DNA from: Schlesneria paludicola DSM 18645
GTDB taxonomy: Bacteria > Planctomycetota > Planctomycetia > Planctomycetales > Planctomycetaceae
DNA: 64,000 nt
Direction of reading: 5' to 3'
NCBI GenBank assembly: GCA_945862235.1
Contig: CAMAYU010000004.1
Location: forward strand, 1 to 64,000
Shown: one piece after another, positions 54,012 to 61,959 of the stretch
How positions within the stretch are numbered: position 1 is the first letter of the stretch
How the letters are laid out: each line of letters begins with the position of its first letter
The notes under the pieces: model-generated
What the model was told of the DNA's origin: nothing
Databases searched by the model: none
What the model saw: only the letters and a program-made list of their open reading frames with translations
Program-made: the position numbers and the translations under genes

Positions 54012-54094
54012 CCGAGCGGGGCGGCGTTAGCCCCTCGGTTCTTAGAAAACGGGCTGACGCCCAAGAACCGGGGGGCTGACGCCGCCCCGCTCGG
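54012..54094. repeat. Palindromic element with 32-bp arms
   Basis: ccgagcggggcggcgttagcccctcggttctt / aagaaccggggggctgacgccgccccgctcgg; additional overlapping arm 53984-53998. Confidence 0.85.
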
Positions 54095-54121
54095 ATGGCC
54101 GTTCACGGAGCTAACGCTCCT

Positions 54122-55078
54122 TCACTTTTTCGCGGTCGCCAGCGCATCGACGCGAGGAGTCAAACCGATCGTTGTCGGATCAAACCCATCCGCCTTCGTG
54201 ATCATGCACGCCACAAAAATCTCTTCGAGCGACAGTCGCTTCTCTTCGACATGCAGATGATTCGGATCGGAGTTCAGCGCGAGTCGGCCCGCATCGTTGA
54301 GGTCTCGCACCATGAGTCGCCAGACGCGGTCATGCCGTTGTGCGCGGAGCAGCAGCGCGGGCGAAGCGACTTCTGGTGGAGCGGTCTCGATGTCGGCCAG
54401 CGTCACGATCACTTCGCTCACGCGGTCTTTGAGGACATCGAGCGGCTCGCACAGGATCAACTTACCGCCACGCAGCACGGCGACGATGTCAGCGACCCGC
54501 TCGACCTCGGCGATCTGATGGCTGGAGAGGAGGACTGTGCGGCCTTCCGACGCGATCTCGATCATGCTTTCGAGGAACTCGCGCCGCACCAGCGGGTCGA
54601 GGCCCGACGTCGGCTCATCCAGCACGAGCAGGTCCGGTTCGTGAGCCATCGCCAGCGACAACGACACCTTTCCCTGCATCCCTTTCGACAGCGATTTGAT
54701 CGGCTTGTCGTCCAACCCAAACCGCTGCACGAGGTCTTCGTACCGCTGCTGAAACCCGAGCGGATAGAACCCCGCCGCGAACCAGCCGATCTCGCGCACG
54801 GTCATCCATTCGTAGAGGGCGGGCCGGTCGGGCATGTAGCCCACGCGACGCCGAATCTCGGCCCCGTGCGTCTGGCTATCGAGGCCCATCACGCGCGAAG
54901 CCCCGCCGTCGGGAGCGAGCAGCCCCAACAAAATCTTGATCGCGGTCGTCTTCCCCGCACCGTTCTCACCGAGCAGCGCGATCACCTGCCCCCGCTCGCC
55001 CCGCATCGACACGCCATCGAGGGCCATGTGGTCTTTGAATCGCTTCGAGACGATCTGATATTCAAACACGGCAGTCAT
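54122..55078 (-). CDS. ABC transporter ATP-binding protein
   Basis: Walker A GENGAGKTT, SLSKGMQGKVSLSLAMAHEPDLLVLDEPTSGLDP. Confidence 0.94.
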   Translation of the reverse strand: MTAVFEYQIVSKRFKDHMALDGVSMRGERGQVIALLGENGAGKTTAIKILLGLLAPDGGASRVMGLDSQTHGAEIRRRVGYMPDRPALYEWMTVREIGWFAAGFYPLGFQQRYEDLVQRFGLDDKPIKSLSKGMQGKVSLSLAMAHEPDLLVLDEPTSGLDPLVRREFLESMIEIASEGRTVLLSSHQIAEVERVADIVAVLRGGKLILCEPLDVLKDRVSEVIVTLADIETAPPEVASPALLLRAQRHDRVWRLMVRDLNDAGRLALNSDPNHLHVEEKRLSLEEIFVACMITKADGFDPTTIGLTPRVDALATAKK

Positions 55079-55105
55079 GATTGGTTCCTCTTGTTTCTTA
55101 GCCTT

Positions 55106-55149
55106 GTCCCCTCGCCCCGGCCTTGCGGGGAGAGGGCTAGGGTGAGGGG
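55106..55149. repeat. Family A palindromic repeat, copy 5
   Basis: gtcccctcgccccggccttgcggggagagggctagggtgagggg. Confidence 0.85.
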
Positions 55150-55233
55150 TCTTGTCTTGTCGCTTCGACTGATCTCCAAGTCACACTCTCAAAACCGAAC
55201 TTGGTGAGCCGACACTACGATCGCCGTGCTCCA

Positions 55234-55650
55234 TCATCCTTCCGGAATGCTCCGTTTCTGAACCGCCTTCGTCTTCAACGATCCCTCCCAAACTTCGTCC
55301 ACCAGTTTGAAGAACTCTTCTTCGGTGAGACCGCTTTGTTGGGCCTCCATCACGACCCCCTGCATCCGTTCGGCGAGGAGCTTTTGCCGGGCCTTGCGGC
55401 AGCGTTCGGCGGCGGCTTTGGCGACGCGCAGACCCTCGCCGCGCAGCGCCTCCAGCACGCCGTCGTTTTGGAGATCGCGGTACGCCTTGGCAACGGTGTT
55501 CGGGTTCACCGCCAGCATCACCGCCAGCTCGCGCACAGACGGCACGAGGTCTCCGGGACGCAGCGCCTCTTTGGCGACGGCGTATTTCACCTGCCGCCCA
55601 ATCTGGTCGTAAATCGCCACGCCGTTGTCGGGGTCAATGCGGAAGAACAT
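55234..55650 (-). CDS. GntR family regulator (YtrA-like, N-terminal wHTH)
   Basis: IYDQIGRQVKYAVAKEALRPGDLVPSVRELAVMLAVNPNTVAKAYRDLQNDGVLEALRGEGLRVAK; ATG at 55650 preceded by AGGAG. Confidence 0.92.
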   Translation of the reverse strand: MFFRIDPDNGVAIYDQIGRQVKYAVAKEALRPGDLVPSVRELAVMLAVNPNTVAKAYRDLQNDGVLEALRGEGLRVAKAAAERCRKARQKLLAERMQGVVMEAQQSGLTEEEFFKLVDEVWEGSLKTKAVQKRSIPEG

Positions 55651-55661
55651 GAATCGCACTC

Positions 55662-55683
55662 CTGTACTAGACAGGTAGTACAG
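55662..55683. promoter_or_regulatory. Candidate GntR operator
   Basis: CTGTACTA-GACAGG-TAGTACAG perfect 8-bp dyad immediately upstream of the GntR start. Confidence 0.6.
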
Positions 55684-55917
55684 TAGGCTCGTGCAGGGCG
55701 TCCGTCAAGAGGCCGTCGACAAAAGTGCGCCGAAGCCAAGCTCGCGACCAGCCGCTCGTGCTACTCGCTCACGAAATGCGGTTGGGCGGCGCGAAACTTG
55801 GCCGGGCCAATCTCGGCCTCATCTTTCTGTGATAGAAACGAACCACGATGTTCGGTTGCGTCAAAACCGCGTTCGTTCATCGCGGGGAGATTGCCATTGG
55901 TGGCAGGCATCCCACCG

Positions 55918-58044
55918 TCAGCTTCCGACTTGCAGCCACCACTTGAGGAACAGGCCGCACGACCAGAAGTAAGTTGAGAACGAAACGGCCGCGCAGAGAA
56001 GGTCCGTCACCAACGCGAACCGATGGCGCGCGAGTAGCCCTCGCGCACAGAGGGCCGCCACGGGGAAGGCGGGGAGAAAGCCGGCAAGAAAGCCCCACTC
56101 GATCGACAGCCCGAGTCTTCGGCACAGATGAAAGTAGAGGCCGCTCGTGGCGAGCAGACTCAGTCCCGCGAGCCTCGATCCCCAGCGTGCCCTGCGCCGC
56201 GCGGGTTGAGGCTGGGACTCGGCCCACGTCACCGCGAGCAGCGTCAGTTGCAAAGCGGCCCACAACACGAGCGGCCACAGAAAGACATAATCATCGCGCT
56301 GCTGTGCCCCCGGACGCTGATTGAGCAACGGGCTGCCGATGGCTCCGATGAGAATCGCCACCGCCCAGAAGACGAAGCGCGGCACCGTAGTCCGGCCCCC
56401 TTGGTCCGGACGAGTCACCAACGGATTGCCATCGTTGGATTGCCCCATTTCGCTCGGCCGGACCAAGGGGTCCAGCCTACGAACGCGCAGACCCCAGCTC
56501 AAACACTGGACCACCATCGCGCAGATCGTCGCCAACAACAATCCCGCCAGACTCCATAGCCACCACGCGTGCAGCTCGGTCCATTCGGGAACCGTCGCCG
56601 GGAACTCGCGCTCTCCGCCGAGCAGCGGTGTTGGATCGAACGAGCGGACGTGAGGGATGTCCGTCACCAACGTGGTCTCAATCTTCGGCGCGAGCGGTTC
56701 AGTACCGAGATACAGGCACGCGGCGCGAGTCGGTGTCCGCAGGAACAGCCTGCCGTGACAGAACGCTGCCGCCGACCAACTGAGTTCATCTTGAAAGACC
56801 GTCACGCGTGCCAGCTCTTCGTACTGCTGCGAGTTGACGCGAGCGAGGATCACTTCGCCCTTGTCGTTGAACAGGATCAGTTTGCCGTCGGCGACGATGA
56901 CACTCGCGTGACCGACCCGGTCGGTGGACCACGCAATCTGACCGGTCTCGAAGTTCAGGCACCGAAACTCACCGCGCGACGGCCGGTTGAGTCGCGACTG
57001 TGCGTCCTTCAGATCGAACCCGTATACGAATCCCTCAACGAGCACACTCGACGCGACATCGTTCGAGAACTTGGGCGTCTCCCACACGGTGCTCGGCTTC
57101 AGCGCCGCACCCTCTTCTTCCACGAGCCGATAGCACTTCGCCCCGCTACGAAACGGCCCGGCCGTCATCAACAGCGGTTCGCGATACAGCGGAGCCGCCG
57201 AGTGTTCGTCGTAGCTGTGCGAGAACTCGTCCTCCCACAAGAGGCGTCCGCTCGCGAGGTCGATCAGGGCGAGCGAGTTCTCCAAGAAGGCCACAACACG
57301 CGGTCGCCCGTTCAGCGTGATCGGCAGTGGCGACGCATAGCTGGCGGGCATCGTCCCCGACTTCCAGACGAGCGTCCCATCCTTCGCATCGAGCGCGACG
57401 ACGCTCGCATCGAGTCCCCCGACAGGGACGATCACCTTGCCATCGACGACCAGTGGCGAGGCCGCACAGCCAAAATCGGTCCCGCGTCCGTGAAATGTTC
57501 TTTTAGGATTCGACTCCCAAACGGCGCGGCCGGTCGTCGCATCAAGGCACCCAATCGTCCCCTCGGGTGCCGCATAGTAGATGCGGCCGTCATGCCACGT
57601 CGGTGTCGCACGCGGTCCCGGATAAAGGCCGCCGCCGTCGTAAGGCCAGCCATATTTTTGCGACCAGATCGTCTCACCGGTCGCCGCGTCGAGGCACACC
57701 ACCGCCTGCTCGTACAGCGTTTGAGTCTGTGTCCAAACGCGATCCCCAACCGCGATGAAGCTCGAATATCCCTTGCCAATCTCCTTGGTCCACAACACTG
57801 GCGGACCGGAGTCAGGCCAAGACTCGGCCAACCCCGCCTCAACCGAGATCGCATCGTGTGTCGCCCCGCGCCACTGCGGCCAGCTTGCTGCGATCGTGTT
57901 GACTGGCTCATCACTCGCTGCCGGTTGGGGATCACACAACATCGCGACGACGACGAGCAAGCCACAACAGACCACCAACGAACAGGCACCGATCCCTCGC
58001 ACCTTTCGCCGACAACCTCTCACCACGCGCGATCGAATGAGCAT
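55918..58044 (-). CDS. PQQ-binding-like beta-propeller protein with C-terminal TM domain
   Basis: 708 aa; signal anchor, WPQWRGATHDAISVE, repeated blade motifs, hydrophobic C-terminal ~220 aa. Confidence 0.87.
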   Translation of the reverse strand: MLIRSRVVRGCRRKVRGIGACSLVVCCGLLVVVAMLCDPQPAASDEPVNTIAASWPQWRGATHDAISVEAGLAESWPDSGPPVLWTKEIGKGYSSFIAVGDRVWTQTQTLYEQAVVCLDAATGETIWSQKYGWPYDGGGLYPGPRATPTWHDGRIYYAAPEGTIGCLDATTGRAVWESNPKRTFHGRGTDFGCAASPLVVDGKVIVPVGGLDASVVALDAKDGTLVWKSGTMPASYASPLPITLNGRPRVVAFLENSLALIDLASGRLLWEDEFSHSYDEHSAAPLYREPLLMTAGPFRSGAKCYRLVEEEGAALKPSTVWETPKFSNDVASSVLVEGFVYGFDLKDAQSRLNRPSRGEFRCLNFETGQIAWSTDRVGHASVIVADGKLILFNDKGEVILARVNSQQYEELARVTVFQDELSWSAAAFCHGRLFLRTPTRAACLYLGTEPLAPKIETTLVTDIPHVRSFDPTPLLGGEREFPATVPEWTELHAWWLWSLAGLLLATICAMVVQCLSWGLRVRRLDPLVRPSEMGQSNDGNPLVTRPDQGGRTTVPRFVFWAVAILIGAIGSPLLNQRPGAQQRDDYVFLWPLVLWAALQLTLLAVTWAESQPQPARRRARWGSRLAGLSLLATSGLYFHLCRRLGLSIEWGFLAGFLPAFPVAALCARGLLARHRFALVTDLLCAAVSFSTYFWSCGLFLKWWLQVGS
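56387..56480. repeat. Inverted-repeat element inside the PQQ-propeller CDS
   Basis: gtagtccggcccccttggtccgg / ccggaccaaggggtccagcctac. Confidence 0.75.
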
Positions 58045-58086
58045 GATTTGTCACCGTGGAGTTCGACACAGACTGCTGACACTCTG

Positions 58087-58147
58087 CATTCGCGCTCACC
58101 TCAATTCTCGCGGATCAGTGTCGCGAGAATTGAGGTGAGCGCGAATG
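58087..58147. repeat. Perfect 26-bp inverted repeat, 9-nt loop
   Basis: cattcgcgctcacctcaattctcgcg gatcagtgt cgcgagaattgaggtgagcgcgaatg. Confidence 0.92.
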
Positions 58148-58214
58148 AATGGCGAGGCAAGAAGCAGAGAAAGGAACGAAGACCTTGCTCACGCGGCGGG
58201 TTGGTGTGGCGACA

Positions 58215-61200
58215 TCATTTCACTGAATGCGTCTCCAGCCAGTTATCTCCGACCGAGACATCAACAACGAGCGGGACCGACAGTTCCATCGCGTGCTGCA
58301 TCTCGTGGCCGACGAGTTCGATCAGCGAGGCGATGTCGGATTCGGGAGCTTCCAGCACCAGTTCGTCGTGGATTTGGAGGAGCATCCGGCCGGGATGGTT
58401 TTCGTCGCGCAGTCGCTTCCTCACCGCGAGCATCGCCATCTTGATGAGGTCTGCGGCGGAGCCTTGAATCACCGTGTTGACTGCCGTCCGTTCGGGCATG
58501 TTGAGGTTGCCGGTGCGGACGGCGCGAATCCCTTCGATCGGGCGGCGGCGGCCGAGGATCGTCGTCGCGCGGCCAGCGCGCTGGACCTCAGTCAGCGTCG
58601 CGTCGATGAACTGCGTCACGCCCGAATACTTCGCGAAGTAGCCGTTGATAAACGTCGCCGCCTCGTCCTGCGGAATGCCGAGTGCGGCGGCGAGACCGAA
58701 TGGACTCTGCCCGTAGATGACGCCAAAGTTGACCGCCTTCGCCATACGACGTTGGTCGCTGGTGACCGCGTCGCGATCGACACTGAAGACTTGTGACGCA
58801 ACCGCCGTGTGAATGTCGACCCCCTGCGCGAACGCCGCGATCAGCTCTTGGTCCTGACTGAAGTGCGCGAGGACTCGCAACTCGATCTGCGAGTAGTCGG
58901 CGCAGAGCAGCTTCCACGTCGTGTCGGCCGGAATGAACGCGCGGCGGATCCGTTCTCCTTCGGGCGTACGGATTGGAATGTTTTGCAAGTTGGGATCGCT
59001 CGAACTGAGTCGCCCGGTCGCCGCGACGACTTGGTTGAACGACGTGTGAATGCGGCCGGTCGTCGCGTGAACCAGCAGCGGCAGTGCGTCGAGATACGTC
59101 CCCTTCAACTTCGTCAGATGACGATGCTCGATGATCTTCGCCGGAAGCGGATGGAGCGGAGCCAACTCTTCGAGAACCTCTTGATCGGTGCTCGCCCCCG
59201 TCTTGGTCTTCCGTTTGATCGGCAACTTCAGTTCGTCAAACAGCACGACTTGAAGCTGCTTGGGCGAGTCAATATTGAACACGCGCCCCGCTACTCCGTG
59301 AATCTCGCCCATCAGTTGGCCCAGCCGCAGAGTCAGGTCCACCGACTGGCGATTCAATTCGTCGGCATCGACTCGAATGCCGGTCTGCTCCATCTCGGCC
59401 AACAGCGGGATGAGCGGTCGTTCCAAGTCCCAATACAAATCCCACAGGCCCTGCGTGCGGAGTTGCTCGGTGATGAGATCGGCCAGCCGCAGCGTGAAGT
59501 CCGCGTCCTCGGTCGCGTACTCGGCGATCAAGTCGATCGGCACGTCGGCCATGTTCTTCTGTTTCTTCCCGCTGCCGATCAAATCGCTGATCGGGATGCC
59601 GGTCGTCCCGAGATACTTTTGAATCAGCGTGTCGAGACTGTGCGAACGCGCCCCCGCGTCGAGCAAGTAGTCACCGACCATCGGATCGACATCAATTGAC
59701 TCGGGCCGGACCGAGATGCCGTTCGCTTCGAGGAACATCAGATCGAACTTGATGTTCTGATTGACCAGCCGCAGCGACGGGTTCTCCAACACCGGCTTCA
59801 GCGCCGCGATCACGGCCGCTTCGTTGAGCAATGTGCTGCCGAGCGGCCCGCGCGTCGGCAGGTAATACGCCAACCCCGGCTCCCAACAGAACGCCCATCC
59901 AACGATGCGCGACGAGCGCGGGTCCAGCCCCGTCGTTTCGAGGTCGAGACAAAAACGAGGCTGCTGCGCGAGCCGCTCAACAAACGCGGCGAGAGCTTCG
60001 AGCGTGTCGATCACTTCCCAACGACGAGTGATCGCGGGAACGACGGGCTGCGCTGTGACCGAAGACGATGAGTCGGGCGACGGCACGTCGGTCTTAACTC
60101 CTGTCCCCTCGCCCCGGCTCTGTGGGGAGAGGGCTAGGGTGAGGGGAGCTTCGGAGTCGAGCGGCAACCCAACGCGAGACGAATCTGAAGTCATGTCGCG
60201 AGGATCCGCATCGAAGGGAGGAGCTTCATCGAGAGCTTGCCCACCGCTCGGCCCCCTCACTTTAGCCCTCTCCCCCGAAGACGGGGTCGAGGGGACAGGA
60301 AGCTCAACACCCGCATCCAACTCATCATCCTCATCCCCAAACAACGACCGTCCCGCCGGGCGCGACTTCGATTTTGTTGCGAGACTCGACGGAGCGGCAA
60401 CGGACGACGTGCCACTCGCAGACGGCGCGGCTTCACTGAACGTTGTCCCTTTCGGCGCGAACTGGTTCACATCGTTGACCAACCGCCCGAAGCCAAACCT
60501 GCGAAAGAGCGCCTGCAACGCCGGAACATCGGGTTGAGGATTCCGGCTCGCCTCCCAATCAAAGTTCAGTTCGAGTTCTTGATTCAAACGAACCAGTGTC
60601 TGACTGAGTCGCGCCTGATCGGCGAAGACCTTGAGGTTCTCCTTGAGCTTCGCGCCGGGAGCCTTGTCCGCGTTGGCGAGGACTCCTTCGAGCGTCTCAA
60701 AATCTTTGAGCAACGCCGACGCTTTCTTCGGCCCGACGAGCGGCACTCCCGGCACGTTATCGACCGCGTCGCCAACCAGCGCTTGGAAGTCCACGACCTG
60801 ATCGGGCCTCACGCCCCAATCGGCCAGCAGCGCGGCTTCGTCGAGATACGTGTTCTTGCGCAGGTTGAGAATCTGCACCTGCGGGCCAAGCAACTGCCGC
60901 GCATCCTTATCACTGGTGACGATCCGGACCTGATGGCCTCGCGCGACCCCTTGCCTCGTGAGCGTGGCGATCACGTCGTCCGCTTCCCATCCATCACAAT
61001 GCACGACCGGAATGCCAAACGCCTCGACCGTCTCAATGAGGAGCGGAATCTGAGGTCTCAAGTCTTCCGGCATCGGGCTGCGGTTGGCCTTGTACGCGGG
61101 ATAAAGCTCCTCCCGCTTGCCGACTCCGACCGACTCCATCGCGCAGATCAACCACGTCGGCCGATGAGTTTGCAGCAGCGACACGAGATCACGACTGAAC

Positions 61201-61310
61201 CCAAACACCGCATTCGTCGGCAATCCCGCCGGACTCGTCATCGGCGGCAAGCCGTGAAAGACCTGGAACATCAGCGAGAACGTGTCGATCAAGAAAACGG
61301 TGTCGGGCAT
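58215..61310 (-). CDS. polA: DNA polymerase I
   Basis: 1031 aa; 5' nuclease region, DLETTGLD 3'-5' exonuclease motif, DYSQIELRVLAHFS, RRMAKAVNFGVIYG, QIHDELVLEAP. Confidence 0.97.
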   Translation of the reverse strand: MPDTVFLIDTFSLMFQVFHGLPPMTSPAGLPTNAVFGFSRDLVSLLQTHRPTWLICAMESVGVGKREELYPAYKANRSPMPEDLRPQIPLLIETVEAFGIPVVHCDGWEADDVIATLTRQGVARGHQVRIVTSDKDARQLLGPQVQILNLRKNTYLDEAALLADWGVRPDQVVDFQALVGDAVDNVPGVPLVGPKKASALLKDFETLEGVLANADKAPGAKLKENLKVFADQARLSQTLVRLNQELELNFDWEASRNPQPDVPALQALFRRFGFGRLVNDVNQFAPKGTTFSEAAPSASGTSSVAAPSSLATKSKSRPAGRSLFGDEDDELDAGVELPVPSTPSSGERAKVRGPSGGQALDEAPPFDADPRDMTSDSSRVGLPLDSEAPLTLALSPQSRGEGTGVKTDVPSPDSSSSVTAQPVVPAITRRWEVIDTLEALAAFVERLAQQPRFCLDLETTGLDPRSSRIVGWAFCWEPGLAYYLPTRGPLGSTLLNEAAVIAALKPVLENPSLRLVNQNIKFDLMFLEANGISVRPESIDVDPMVGDYLLDAGARSHSLDTLIQKYLGTTGIPISDLIGSGKKQKNMADVPIDLIAEYATEDADFTLRLADLITEQLRTQGLWDLYWDLERPLIPLLAEMEQTGIRVDADELNRQSVDLTLRLGQLMGEIHGVAGRVFNIDSPKQLQVVLFDELKLPIKRKTKTGASTDQEVLEELAPLHPLPAKIIEHRHLTKLKGTYLDALPLLVHATTGRIHTSFNQVVAATGRLSSSDPNLQNIPIRTPEGERIRRAFIPADTTWKLLCADYSQIELRVLAHFSQDQELIAAFAQGVDIHTAVASQVFSVDRDAVTSDQRRMAKAVNFGVIYGQSPFGLAAALGIPQDEAATFINGYFAKYSGVTQFIDATLTEVQRAGRATTILGRRRPIEGIRAVRTGNLNMPERTAVNTVIQGSAADLIKMAMLAVRKRLRDENHPGRMLLQIHDELVLEAPESDIASLIELVGHEMQHAMELSVPLVVDVSVGDNWLETHSVK
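60101..60147. repeat. Family A palindromic repeat, copy 6, inside polA
   Basis: ctgtcccctcgccccggctctgtggggagagggctagggtgagggga. Confidence 0.88.
60252..60298. repeat. Family A palindromic repeat, copy 7, inside polA, opposite orientation
   Basis: ccccctcactttagccctctcccccgaagacggggtcgaggggacag. Confidence 0.85.
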
Positions 61311-61433
61311 GGGAGAGAGGGCTTCGGGAGTAGGGCCTAGGGATTAGGGTCGGGATGATACGGCGGGAACGTCGAGCTAACCATATCCGCGTCTCTCGGC
61401 GCAGGACTAACGTCATTTTGATTTTGGGAGATG

Positions 61434-61531
61434 GGGTGCCACGGTCACGGAGCTTCAACGTGGCCGTGAGAATGAGAAACAGCCTACACTTCCTCGCACA
61501 GCCACGTCGAAGCTCCGTGACCGTGGCACCC
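61434..61531. repeat. Palindromic element with ~31-bp arms
   Basis: gggtgccacggtcacggagcttcaacgtggc / gccacgtcgaagctccgtgaccgtggcaccc. Confidence 0.88.
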
Positions 61532-61959
61532 GAAATTAAAAAAGGCGATGGCCATGCTCTCGGCATTGCCCCTCCCAATCGGTCGAACCGGCATGGGCCA
61601 CGTGAAGTTGCCGTTGAATCGAACGCGGGCAAAGTTCGTCACAGCGCGCCCTTCCATTTGAACCGACAACCAACGCGGAGGAGTTTGCGCGCGAAGGACC
61701 GTGTCGAAGTTGTCGTTGGAGTCGCGTCTGGTTGTAACGATCACGTCGAGTGTGACCGTTCACAACGGAAGATATTCCGACGGGGAAAGAGGTGCTTGAC
61801 TCGCCAAGAGCGCGTCTTACACTGGCCACCGTCTCACCGAGAGAAGGTCGCCAATGGCTCCGAGTGCATCGGGCCAGCCTCTTCCTGAAGCCCTCTCGAC
61901 CCCGCGATCCCATCCGTCAGGCTCGTTGCTCGTCACGTCTCCGTCCGAAGGAATCTGTC

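Noticed and set aside
56569-58467. 632-aa plus-strand ORF
   Set aside because: Antisense shadow of the PQQ-propeller gene and the polA end; low-complexity Arg-rich translation.
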